From Polaromonas sp. (GTDB lineage: Bacteria > Pseudomonadota > Gammaproteobacteria > Burkholderiales > Burkholderiaceae_C): a DNA stretch of 38,811 nt. A program made the translations under genes and the position numbers. The notes under the pieces were generated by a model. That model saw only the letters and a list, made by a program, of their open reading frames with translations. It was not told where the DNA came from and did no database searches. The first letter of the stretch is position 1. Each line of letters begins with the position of its first letter. Positions 17,225-24,757 of this stretch are shown piece by piece. The stretch lies in the NCBI GenBank assembly GCA_025362315.1, contig JANYGP010000120.1, forward strand, positions 1 to 38,811, written 5' to 3'.

Positions 17225-18093
17225 GTCGGGTCCTGATAATTTGCCATCAGCTCACCCAAACGAATGGCTTGCGTGGGCTGCCAGGCAGGGTTAAATCGCA
17301 GTGCGCCTTTGGGGAAAAGCATCACCACAGTAGAGCCTAACAAAAATCGGCCCATCTCGTCGCCTTGCTTGAGTTCCACCTTTTGACCAGCATAGTTCCA
17401 TGTTTTGACAGCTGCCAATCTTGGTGGGTTGACCACGCCATGCCACACGGTTGCCATGCTGCCCACAATGGTGGCGCCGACCAGTACCAGCACAAAATTG
17501 TGCCGAACAGGGCCGCGCGTGCTTTCAAACACACACACCAAGCGCTCATTGCGCGCAAACAGGCCCGGCACACCGCGTGCCGTTGCTGGATTGACTGAAA
17601 ACAAATCGCCCGGCACATAAGTCATCTGCGTCAGCCGCCCATCTGCAGGCATGTGAATGCGGTGGTAGTCCCTGGGGCTCAGGTAAAGCGTGGCAAAACT
17701 GCCGTGCCTGTATTTTTCTGCCAGTGCAGCATCACCCCCCAGCAACGCGGTTGCGGCGTAACGGTGACCCTTGGCCTGAAAAATTTGGTCGTCCGAGATC
17801 GGCCCAAACTGGCTGATGGCACCATCGACCGGGCAAATCAGGTCTGCGCTTGCCAGGGGACGTGCGCCGGGTTTCAGGGCGCGGGTGAAAAAGTCATTGA
17901 AGCTGGCGTAACTGGCAATGTCGCTGTTCAATGCCTCGTCCATGTTGACGCTGTACTTGCGGACAAAGCGGCGAATTATTTCTGTTGTGATCCAGCCCCG
18001 CTCATGGCCTGCAACCCAGCCAGCAAATGAAGTCAGCGCCTGTTTGGGGACCAGGTATTGGGGCAGAACAGCCAGGCGATCGGACAGACTCAT
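17221..18093 (-). CDS. psd: Phosphatidylserine decarboxylase
   Basis: This enzyme makes phosphatidylethanolamine from phosphatidylserine at the inner membrane. The proenzyme has 290 residues and cleaves itself at the LGST motif (FLLGSTVVML), where the serine becomes the pyruvoyl group. Other marks are CPVDGAISQFG, YLSPRDYHRIHMP with the conserved histidines, and FARNERLVCVFE. This is the bacterial type I form. It heads a minus-strand operon with the peptidase and lipase. The space 18094-18231 to the divergent unknown gene carries no feature I can name beyond room for promoters. Confidence 0.95.
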   Translation of the reverse strand: MSLSDRLAVLPQYLVPKQALTSFAGWVAGHERGWITTEIIRRFVRKYSVNMDEALNSDIASYASFNDFFTRALKPGARPLASADLICPVDGAISQFGPISDDQIFQAKGHRYAATALLGGDAALAEKYRHGSFATLYLSPRDYHRIHMPADGRLTQMTYVPGDLFSVNPATARGVPGLFARNERLVCVFESTRGPVRHNFVLVLVGATIVGSMATVWHGVVNPPRLAAVKTWNYAGQKVELKQGDEMGRFLLGSTVVMLFPKGALRFNPAWQPTQAIRLGELMANYQDPT

Positions 18094-18231
18094 AAATTGT
18101 TTTGATTATCTGGCAGGCAATGAAGGAGAAATGAAGCAGCAATGCGGCAGAAAAGCTGGTTTAATTCTATCGAGAGAAAAATTGTTGCCGTTCAGCCCTC
18201 CAACCGCCTTGCACCACCAAAAAACCGGCCC

Positions 18232-18783
18232 ATGTCCAGCGCGTCCCGTTTGAGTCTTAACCCTGAAACAGGCCTGCCTGACATGCGCGATTTTGCGGAG
18301 TTTGGTCAGGCGCTGCGCACCATGACGTCAGACGACGCGTCATTGCGTTTGTCAGACGGCATGGGTGAGTTGTCCAAGGCCATTGAAGGCGTGGTTCAGG
18401 CACTGGCCGCGCAGCAGACAGCGGCCATGATTGGACCCAAGCTGATTGAATTGCTGTCGGCAGTGCGCAAACACCGGCAGCTGGTGGTTGGCCTGGGCGA
18501 GAGCTGGCGAATGCTTTACGAGTACGCCGCTTATCTGGCAGCACTCAATAACTTCCGGCTGCTGATTGGCCAGTGGCTGGTCGAACGCAGCATCACCGGC
18601 GACCACAAGCTGGTGCTGGATGATTTTGAAATGATTGCCTGGCGCACGATGGGCGAAGGCCTGTTGATGCTGGACATGCATGAACAGGCCCGCACCACTG
18701 CGATGGCAGACCTGTCGCCTGACACCGAAGATGAGTCGCACTTGAAACGCGCAAAACAGTGGTGGGGCAAGCTGCGCGGCTAG
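18232..18783 (+). CDS. Conserved-looking protein of unknown function
   Basis: I do not recognise this protein of 183 residues. It is mostly helical, with no signal peptide and no clear membrane segment. Visible stretches are SLNPETGLPDMRDFAEFG, LSKAIEGVVQALAAQQTAAM, a leucine-rich centre (ALNNFRLLIGQWLVERS) and a charged end ESHLKRAKQWWGKLRG. The frame is open from 18142, but the ATG at 18232 is the better start because the upstream part is basic and unlike a protein beginning. It is divergent from psd and convergent with chrA, and codon use resembles the neighbours. Confidence 0.6.
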   Translation: MSSASRLSLNPETGLPDMRDFAEFGQALRTMTSDDASLRLSDGMGELSKAIEGVVQALAAQQTAAMIGPKLIELLSAVRKHRQLVVGLGESWRMLYEYAAYLAALNNFRLLIGQWLVERSITGDHKLVLDDFEMIAWRTMGEGLLMLDMHEQARTTAMADLSPDTEDESHLKRAKQWWGKLRG

Positions 18784-18793
18784 CCGGCGGCCA

Positions 18794-18842
18794 CCTGTTG
18801 CCTGTTGCCTGTTGCCTGTTGCCTGTTGCCTGTTGCCTGTTG
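18794..18842. repeat. 7-bp tandem repeat, 7 exact units
   Basis: CCTGTTG is repeated seven times without mismatch, in the 80-bp convergent space between the unknown gene and chrA. A seven-base period does not keep frame. It is transcribed in the tails of both genes. Confidence 0.97.
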
Positions 18843-18863
18843 CCCGCCAACACACCAGACACT

Positions 18864-20228
18864 TCAGGCGACGCCCAGCAAACGCAGGGCCAAACCCATG
18901 GCAGCAGACAGTGCTATGACGCGGATTACGCCCCATTTCAGCACCCACAAGGCCAGTGCCGCCGCCACCACAAGGGCCAACGCTATCGAGTCAACAGAGC
19001 CGTCAGCGCCCAGAGGACGGACGACAGCAGCTATAAAAAACAGAGCTAAATTGGCAATGACACCAACGACTGCGGCTGTCACTGCGGCCAGGGGCGCGGT
19101 GAGCTTCAGGTTGCCTCGGGTCGATTCAACATACGGCCCACCCGCGAGAATGAAAACAAACGATGGCAAAAACGTGAACCAGGTTGCCACACAGGCGCCC
19201 AATGCCGCCCCCAGAAAAAGCGCATCAGGCCCCATCACCGCCTTGCCCCAACTGGCCACAAAACCGACAAACGCAACGATGATGATGAGCGGGCCCGGTG
19301 TGGTCTCGCCGAGTGCCAGGCCGTCCATCATCTGCGCCGTGGTCAGCCACTGATAGTGCTCAACTGCTGCCTGGTTCACATATGGCAGCACCGCATACGC
19401 GCCGCCAAAAGTCAGCAGTGCCGCTTTGGTAAAAAACCAGGCGATTTGCGTCAACGTGCCTTGGCAGCCGTTGTTGAACAGCAGCAGCGCCATGGGCAGC
19501 AACCACAGCACGGCACCTGCCGTTAAAACCCTGGCCAGCCGCGATGGCTTGAACAAGGCATGTGGCGGTGTGGGTGTGTCGTCGTCAATCAATGCCGCTG
19601 CGTGCGCGCCACTGGCCTTGCCCGCATGACCGCCGCCTTTGCTGAAGGCGCCAGGCGCTACCCGTGACAGGGCAGCGCCCATCAACATCGCCACCAGAAC
19701 CACCAGCGGAAAAGGCACCTGCAGAGCCCAGACAGCTATAAAACTCATAGCTGCCAGCGCCCATGGGACGGGCGCCAAGGCCGGATTTCCCAATGATTTT
19801 GAAGCAATGCGGTGCAGCGCATGCACCACAATCGCTGCCACCGCTGGCTTGATGCCATAAAAAATGCCAGCAATCAAAGGCTGTTCGCCAAAGGCCATGT
19901 AAATCCAGCTCAGCACAATCAGCAGCACCAGCGATGGCAGCACAAACAGCGTGCCCGCCACCACACCGCCCCAGGTGCGGTGCATCAGCCAGCCCAGGTA
20001 GATGGCCAGCTGCTGCGCCTCGGGGCCGGGCAGCAGCATGCAAAAGTTCAGCGCATGCAAAAAGCGTTTTTCAGAAATCCAGCGGCGCTTTTCCACCAGC
20101 TCCCGGTGCATGATGGCGATTTGCCCGGCAGGCCCACCAAAGCTGATGAAGCCCAGTTGCAGCCAGAAGACCAACGCTTGCCGAAATGACACGTCGGGCG
20201 GCTGGGGGCATGGCTTGGCCTCGGTCAT
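18864..20228 (-). CDS. chrA: Chromate efflux transporter ChrA (long form)
   Basis: The protein has 454 residues and two homologous CHR halves. The first opens LQLGFISFGGPAGQIAIMHR and carries LLPGPEAQQLAIYLGW; the second carries AALLTFGGAYAVLPYVNQ and ALGETTPGPLI. About ten to twelve membrane segments are visible, with a charged linker (about 215-245) between the halves. ChrA exports chromate from the cytoplasm using the proton gradient. The start at 20228 overlaps the rhodanese stop (ATGA). Two segments are encoded by 57-bp repeat copies: residues 146-165 (antisense, 19735-19791) and 395-413 (sense, 18990-19046). Confidence 0.9.
   Translation of the reverse strand: MTEAKPCPQPPDVSFRQALVFWLQLGFISFGGPAGQIAIMHRELVEKRRWISEKRFLHALNFCMLLPGPEAQQLAIYLGWLMHRTWGGVVAGTLFVLPSLVLLIVLSWIYMAFGEQPLIAGIFYGIKPAVAAIVVHALHRIASKSLGNPALAPVPWALAAMSFIAVWALQVPFPLVVLVAMLMGAALSRVAPGAFSKGGGHAGKASGAHAAALIDDDTPTPPHALFKPSRLARVLTAGAVLWLLPMALLLFNNGCQGTLTQIAWFFTKAALLTFGGAYAVLPYVNQAAVEHYQWLTTAQMMDGLALGETTPGPLIIIVAFVGFVASWGKAVMGPDALFLGAALGACVATWFTFLPSFVFILAGGPYVESTRGNLKLTAPLAAVTAAVVGVIANLALFFIAAVVRPLGADGSVDSIALALVVAAALALWVLKWGVIRVIALSAAMGLALRLLGVA
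18990..19046 (-). repeat. 57-bp dispersed repeat inside chrA (sense, diverged)
   Basis: Read with the gene it begins GCTCTGTTTTTTATAGCTGC and has GGGCGCTGACGGC near the end. It supplies ALFFIAAVVRPLGADGSVD. It shares TTTATAGCTGCT and CCGT with the rpoN copy but is one of the most diverged members. Confidence 0.5.
19735..19791 (+). repeat. 57-bp dispersed repeat inside chrA (antisense)
   Basis: It begins GCTATAAAACTCATAGCTGC, continues CAGCGCCCAT and GGGCGCCAAGGCCGGATTT. It matches the cnoX copy over GGCGCCA and GCCGGATTT and is read antisense by chrA in the same frame as the purK copy. Confidence 0.65.
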
Positions 20229-20635
20229 GGTTGGCCTTTGGCTTCGGTGGGCAGCTTGGCGGCACGCCACTGGGCAATTTCTAGCGCATCGTCCACGCCG
20301 TCTTCGCCGCCTTCAAACCCACCGGCCAAAGCACGCGCATTCAAACCCGCAGCCCGAAAAGCAGCCGCTGCTTTCTGGCTCATCTGGTGGCCGTAAACGC
20401 AGTAAGTAACGATTTCAAGGGCTGGGCTTTCTGCAAACAGCACAGCAGCCAATGCGGGTACTTCGTCAAGGCTGCAGCGCCTGGCACCTGCCAGCATGCG
20501 CGGACTTGTGTCAAAGCGCGCCTGAGGACGCACATCAAGCAGCAGCGGTGCGTCTGCATGACCCAGGCGTTTGCCAAGCTCCTGCGGCGATATGAATAAA
20601 GAAACGGAATCAGGAAAATTGATACGGATGTCCAC
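20225..20635 (-). CDS. Rhodanese-like protein, probable chromate resistance partner
   Basis: This 136-residue protein has a single rhodanese domain: ISPQELGKRLG, LLLDVRPQARFD, and the active loop TYCVYGHQMSQKAA with the catalytic-position cysteine. Rhodanese-domain proteins often precede chrA and are annotated as chromate resistance proteins; the mechanism is not settled. I chose the GTG at 20635 because GGAG lies six bases upstream; a GTG at 20677 would extend it by 14 residues without a ribosome site. It is translationally coupled to chrA by a 4-base overlap and lies about 107 bp downstream of metW on the same strand. Confidence 0.8.
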   Translation of the reverse strand: MDIRINFPDSVSLFISPQELGKRLGHADAPLLLDVRPQARFDTSPRMLAGARRCSLDEVPALAAVLFAESPALEIVTYCVYGHQMSQKAAAAFRAAGLNARALAGGFEGGEDGVDDALEIAQWRAAKLPTEAKGQP

Positions 20636-20741
20636 AAAGTACTCCAAACGAGTTGCAAGCGCTTGGGAACCGGACACCGTCTATCTGTAAAGACTCGGGA
20701 GGCTGTGTTCCCGATGCGTGGATATTAACACCGTAAAAAGC

Positions 20742-21332
20742 CTAGTTACGCTGAAACTTGAACACCGCCCGGCTTGCCAGCGCATTGGGCCAAAAGCGGA
20801 TTTCACGGCCATCCTGCAGGCCAAACTGGTCCAGTACTTCCAGCTGGTTCTTCACAGCCAATGCTTCAAAGTCCTGCAGTGTGCCCACACGGATATTGGG
20901 CGTGTTGTACCACTGGTAGGGCAGCACTTTGGTGACCGGCATGCGACCGCGCAGCACGGCCAGGCGATTCGGCCAATGGCCAAAATTGGGAAAAGCGACG
21001 ATGCCGATGCGGCCAACGCGAGCGGTCTCGCGCAGCATGACTTCGGCATTGCGCAGGTGCTGGAGCGTGTCGATTTGCAGCACCACGTCAAACGACGCGT
21101 CGCCGAACAATGCCAGCCCTTCGTCCAGGTTGAGCTGAATGACATTGACACCGCGCGCTACGCAGGCCTGGACGTTGGCATCGTTGATCTCTACGCCGTA
21201 GCCTGAGCAGCCGCGCCCCCGGATCAGGTGTGCCAGCAGCTCGCCTGTGCCGCAGCCCAGGTCTAGCACGCGCGCGCCTTGCGGTACAAGCTGTGCAATC
21301 GACAGCAGATCGGCAGAAGGCGCTCGCTTCAT
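20742..21332 (-). CDS. metW: Methionine biosynthesis protein MetW
   Basis: This 196-residue protein has a Rossmann methyltransferase fold: [15 protein letters not shown] (SAM-site motif), [26 protein letters not shown] and the MetW-typical [19 protein letters not shown] and WYNTPNIR. MetW works with MetX; in some bacteria it is needed for full homoserine acyltransferase activity, and its own methyl acceptor is unproven. Its start overlaps the metX stop by four bases, so the two are coupled. Confidence 0.95.
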   Translation of the reverse strand: MKRAPSADLLSIAQLVPQGARVLDLGCGTGELLAHLIRGRGCSGYGVEINDANVQACVARGVNVIQLNLDEGLALFGDASFDVVLQIDTLQHLRNAEVMLRETARVGRIGIVAFPNFGHWPNRLAVLRGRMPVTKVLPYQWYNTPNIRVGTLQDFEALAVKNQLEVLDQFGLQDGREIRFWPNALASRAVFKFQRN

Positions 21333-22462
21333 GATGCCACCTTGCTCTGAAAATAGGAGCGGACCACGCCCATATAACGCGCGTCATCCAGCAAAAAAGC
21401 ATCATGACCGTGCGGTGCATCAATCTCGGCATAGCTCACATCAATCTGGTTGTCCAGAAGCGCCTTGACGATTTCACGGCTGCGTGCGGGTGCAAAGCGC
21501 CAGTCGGTGGTGAAGCTGACCAGCAAGAATTTGGCTGTGGTCTTTGCTAGCGCAGCGCTTAAATCACCTTTGAATTGCGCCGCCGGGTCAAAGTAATCCA
21601 GCGCCCGGGTGATCAGCAAATAAGTGTTGGCATCAAAATATTCGCTGAATTTGTCGCCCTGGTAACGCAGGTAACTTTCAATCTGAAACTCCACATCTTG
21701 CGTTGAAAACTGGTAACCGCTGGCATGTGCTTTGGAAATGGCCCTGAGCTGGCGTCCGAACTTGTCATTCATCACGTCATTGCTCAGATATGTAATATGC
21801 CCAATCATTCGCGCAATGCGCAAGCCGCGTTTGGGCAGCACGCCGTGCGCCGCATAGTGGCCTGCGCAAAAGTCAGGGTCGGTGACGATGGCGCGCCGGG
21901 CGACTTCGTTGAAAGCGATGTTTTCAGCTGTCAAGTTGGGCGCGCTGGCCACCACCACGGCGTGCTTGACCCGATCAGGATATTGCAGCGTCCAGCTCAG
22001 TGCCTGCATGCCGCCGAGGCTGCCGCCCATCACCGCGGCCAGCGTTTGTATGCCGAGCGCGTCAAGCAGACGCGCCTGCGCATCGACCCAATCCTCAACA
22101 GTCACCACCGGAAAATCAGCCCCGTAAATTTTGTCGGTATCAGGGTTGTTTTGCATCGGCCCGGTGGAGCCAAAGCACGAGCCCAGGTTGTTCACACCGA
22201 TCACGAAAAACTGGTTGGTATCCACCGATTTGCCCGGGCCAATCATGGTGTCCCACCAGCCTTCGGACTTGGGCTGGTCCGCGTAGACACCTGCCACATG
22301 GTGCGATGCGTTGAGCGCGTGGCAGATCAGCACTGCGTTTGATTTGTCTGCATTCAGCGTGCCATAAGTTTCATAACTCAGGTCATAAGCACGAATGGAC
22401 GCGCCGCTTTGCAGCGACAAGGCGTCAGCAAAATGCATCGACTGTGGCGTGGCGATCAGCAT
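21329..22462 (-). CDS. metX: Homoserine O-acyltransferase MetX
   Basis: The enzyme activates homoserine by acylation for methionine synthesis. This alpha/beta-hydrolase fold protein has 377 residues, with the entrance motif [29 protein letters not shown], the nucleophile elbow [12 protein letters not shown], an aspartate in FTTDWRFAP, and the histidine in [10 protein letters not shown]. Members may use acetyl- or succinyl-CoA; pairing with metW in beta- and gamma-proteobacteria is often linked to the succinyl form, but I cannot settle it here. It heads a minus-strand run metX-metW-rhodanese-chrA. The 178-bp divergent space to the slyD-like gene holds no SAM-type riboswitch that I can fold by eye. 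Confidence 0.95.
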   Translation of the reverse strand: MLIATPQSMHFADALSLQSGASIRAYDLSYETYGTLNADKSNAVLICHALNASHHVAGVYADQPKSEGWWDTMIGPGKSVDTNQFFVIGVNNLGSCFGSTGPMQNNPDTDKIYGADFPVVTVEDWVDAQARLLDALGIQTLAAVMGGSLGGMQALSWTLQYPDRVKHAVVVASAPNLTAENIAFNEVARRAIVTDPDFCAGHYAAHGVLPKRGLRIARMIGHITYLSNDVMNDKFGRQLRAISKAHASGYQFSTQDVEFQIESYLRYQGDKFSEYFDANTYLLITRALDYFDPAAQFKGDLSAALAKTTAKFLLVSFTTDWRFAPARSREIVKALLDNQIDVSYAEIDAPHGHDAFLLDDARYMGVVRSYFQSKVAS

Positions 22463-22640
22463 GTTTTAAAAATTGTTGTCCGCAAAAAACCCGACACTGC
22501 TAAAGCGAAGCCGGGCTGGCATGCGTCTTTAGCTGTACTTTTAAAGCGCCCGCAAGCTGTGGCAAATCGGCGCTGAGTTAGTATATCCAAGAGGGTGCTT
22601 GCGTCCTGTTGTCCAACCCACTTTTTGATCCTGGTACACC

Positions 22641-23117
22641 ATGAAAATTGAAAAAAACACCGCTGTCACGCTGCAGTTCAAAGTCGCTGACCTGCAGGGC
22701 AAACTGGTCGAAGACGGCAAAGAGCCCAGCGTGTACCTGCATGGTGGCTACGGCAATACGTTGCCAAAAATTGAAGAGGCGCTCCAGGGCCAGGAAAGCG
22801 GATTTCAAACCACACTGGACTTGCAGCCTGAAGACGCCTTTGGCTTGCGCGATGACGCGCTGCTGCGCAGCTTGCCCAAAAAGCAGTTCCCGCCAGGCGT
22901 CAAAGTCGGTGGCCAACTGGAAGGCCGTGGCGACGATGGCAACATGATGGTTTTCAATGTCATGAAAATCAAGGGCGACACCGTGCTGCTCGACGGCAAT
23001 CACCCGCTGGCTGGCAAAGCGCTGCGCTTTGCCGTAAAGGTGCTGGACGTGCGCCTGGCCAGTGAAGAAGAAATTGCCCACCAGCACGTGCATGGTGAGC
23101 ATGGGCATCATCATTGA
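22641..23117 (+). CDS. slyD: FKBP-type peptidyl-prolyl isomerase, SlyD-like
   Basis: This 158-residue cytoplasmic proline isomerase and chaperone has an FKBP domain with YLHGGYGNTLPKIEEALQG and an inserted IF-like chaperone segment (LDLQPEDAFGLRDD and following). It ends in a histidine-rich tail AHQHVHGEHGHHH. Tails of this kind bind nickel or other metals in E. coli SlyD, which helps hydrogenase maturation; no hydrogenase genes are here. It is divergent from metX and convergent with the LysR-type gene. No clear terminator is seen in 23118-23185. Confidence 0.9.
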   Translation: MKIEKNTAVTLQFKVADLQGKLVEDGKEPSVYLHGGYGNTLPKIEEALQGQESGFQTTLDLQPEDAFGLRDDALLRSLPKKQFPPGVKVGGQLEGRGDDGNMMVFNVMKIKGDTVLLDGNHPLAGKALRFAVKVLDVRLASEEEIAHQHVHGEHGHHH

Positions 23118-23185
23118 TCATTGAAATCCGATCTGTTAACGGGTGCAGCACCCACAGCCTTTTGACAGGCCACCTTCGTAACGGA

Positions 23186-24121
23186 TTACGGGGCCGTGCC
23201 CCTGCTGGCCACTGATGCGGGCAGAACCGTGTCGCTTGCAAAGTCCATGAATGCCCGGGTTCGCGCCGGTATCAATTTGCGCGTTGGCAACCCGATATAC
23301 ACCGTGTAGCGCCCAAAAATCCAGTCTGGCAGCAGGTGCACAAGTGCGCCGCTTTCAAAGTAATTGCGCGCCGGATACCTCGGCAGTGCAGCCACACCCG
23401 CCCCACCGATGGCAGCTGCAAACAGGCTTTCGTAACTTTCTGCCTGAAACGCCACATGCATCGGTACTTCAATGTCAGGTTGACTGGCATCAACGCGCAG
23501 CAAACGCATGCCGCGCGCTGTGTAACCTGACGCAGCCTGCCAGGGAAAACGCAGGTAAGCATGGTGCGCCAGCTGCTGCGGCTCATTTGGCGTGCCCACA
23601 CGGCGCAAATAATCGGGACTGGCGCAAACCACATACTCGGTGTGGGCCAGTTTTCTAGCCACCACATTGGCATCAAACCCTTCGCTGACCACCATGAAAG
23701 TCACATCAAATTCTTCAATGCGGTTTTGCGGGAACGGGTCGGTGTGCAGGTGCACAGCGACCTTGGGGCAGCGCGCCAGCCAGCGCGCCATCTGCGGCGC
23801 CAAAAAGTAATTGGCAAACAGGTGCGGCGCCACGACGTGCACCACGCCTTTCAGTTCGCTGGCGTCCTGGCTGGCTGCAGCTTCGGCATCATCGACTTCC
23901 TGCAAAATTCCCCGCACCCGAAGCAGATACGCCTGCCCCGCGTCCGTCAGCGCCAGTTTGCGGGTGGTGCGCTGCATCAATCGCGCGCCAAGATGCTGCT
24001 CCAGGTCAGTGACCAGCCGCGTCACGCCCGCCGGAGACATGTCCAGTACGCGCGCTGCAGCAGCAAAGCTGCCTTCGTCATTGACCTTTTCAAACACCCG
24101 CATGGATAAGAGTCTGTCCAC
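23186..24121 (-). CDS. LysR family transcriptional regulator
   Basis: The protein has 311 residues. The N-terminal winged helix-turn-helix is MRVFEKVNDEGSFAAAARVL with SPAGVTRLVTDLEQHLGARL and the LysR mark LMQRTTRKLALTDAG. A type 2 periplasmic-binding effector domain follows (from about 90), with HVVAPHLFANYFLAP and IGGAGVAALPRY. The subgroup resembles one-domain AaeR/DsdC-like regulators, but the effector and targets are unknown. It is divergent from a small secreted protein gene across 236 bp. Confidence 0.9.
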   Translation of the reverse strand: MDRLLSMRVFEKVNDEGSFAAAARVLDMSPAGVTRLVTDLEQHLGARLMQRTTRKLALTDAGQAYLLRVRGILQEVDDAEAAASQDASELKGVVHVVAPHLFANYFLAPQMARWLARCPKVAVHLHTDPFPQNRIEEFDVTFMVVSEGFDANVVARKLAHTEYVVCASPDYLRRVGTPNEPQQLAHHAYLRFPWQAASGYTARGMRLLRVDASQPDIEVPMHVAFQAESYESLFAAAIGGAGVAALPRYPARNYFESGALVHLLPDWIFGRYTVYIGLPTRKLIPARTRAFMDFASDTVLPASVASRGTAP

Positions 24122-24177
24122 CGTTGCCTTTCATACACGTAATTTTGATTTAAGCTTTGATTATTTCATATTTCACA

Positions 24178-24189
24178 ACAATGCATTGT
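24178..24189. promoter_or_regulatory. Perfect 12-bp palindrome upstream of the LysR-type gene
   Basis: ACAATGCATTGT is a perfect palindrome 57 bp before the regulator start. LysR proteins often bind dyads upstream of their own genes, so it may be an operator; the exact T-N11-A form is not evident. Confidence 0.3.
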
Positions 24190-24308
24190 CGTTCAGGTGG
24201 TTTGCAAATCTTCGGGTAAACCCTAAAGTTCAATGCATCGATGAGCCGACAACAAATTAGCGACTCACCGATACCGGAAACGACAGCCAGCGGTTTGAAC
24301 CAAAGGCG

Positions 24309-24338
24309 TTGTCAAAGGATTGGTAACAAGACTATTTT
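24309..24338 (+). promoter_or_regulatory. Candidate sigma-70 promoter for the small secreted protein
   Basis: TTGTCA (24309-24314) is followed after 18 bp by TATTTT (24333-24338), about 20 bp before the start codon, with AAGGA between. Confidence 0.35.
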
Positions 24339-24357
24339 TAACTTAAGGAAATTCATC

Positions 24358-24672
24358 ATGAAATCAACATTTATTGCATCTGGCGTTTTGGTTCTTGCAG
24401 CTTTGACCGGCGCTTCAGCGTTTGCACAAAACAGCACGCTCAACTTCGGCCAGACGGGTTACACCACTTCCGCGACATCAAACAGCGGTTTGACCCGTTC
24501 AGATGTCAAAGCCCAGTACGTCCAGGCGCGCAACAATGGTGAACTGCAAATGACCAGCAACTCTGAAGTTTCAGCAGCCCACACAGCGCCTAGCATGACC
24601 ACCCGTGCTGCAGTCCGTGCTGACGCTGTCCAGATGGCAAAAGCACCAGTTGCCGATGCACATGCTTTTTAA
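24358..24672 (+). CDS. Small secreted DUF4148-like protein
   Basis: The protein has 104 residues with a clear signal peptide (MKSTFIASGVLVLAALTGAS, then AFA before the cut). The mature part contains LTRSDVKAQYVQARNNGELQ, the pattern of the DUF4148 family, which is common in Burkholderiales and has no known function. AAGGA lies nine bases before the ATG at 24358. It is followed by a strong bidirectional terminator. It is probably periplasmic. Confidence 0.75.
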   Translation: MKSTFIASGVLVLAALTGASAFAQNSTLNFGQTGYTTSATSNSGLTRSDVKAQYVQARNNGELQMTSNSEVSAAHTAPSMTTRAAVRADAVQMAKAPVADAHAF

Positions 24673-24716
24673 GCTGGTACCTGCCTGTTGATGCTGCATT
24701 TCAGCAGCTTGTTCAA

Positions 24717-24757
24717 TAAAGACGCCATTGCAGCTTGTGATGGCGTCTTTTGTATTT
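24717..24757. terminator. Bidirectional rho-independent terminator
   Basis: A perfect 10-bp stem AAGACGCCAT / ATGGCGTCTT (24719-24728 and 24740-24749) with an 11-base loop is followed by TTTTGTATTTT. A-rich sequence on the other side lets it serve the convergent glcB too. Confidence 0.9.

Noticed and set aside
20718..21206. Plus-strand frame across metW
   Set aside because: Antisense shadow of a clearly recognised gene.
21540..21600. Possible repeat copy in metX
   Set aside because: GCTAGCGC and GGGTCA-type words appear but do not align with the consensus spacing.
22484..22515. Terminator-like hairpin with a T-run just upstream of metX
   Set aside because: On the minus strand CCCG pairs with CGGG before six T, but the stem is only about four base pairs around an 18-base loop. 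Too weak to call an attenuator.
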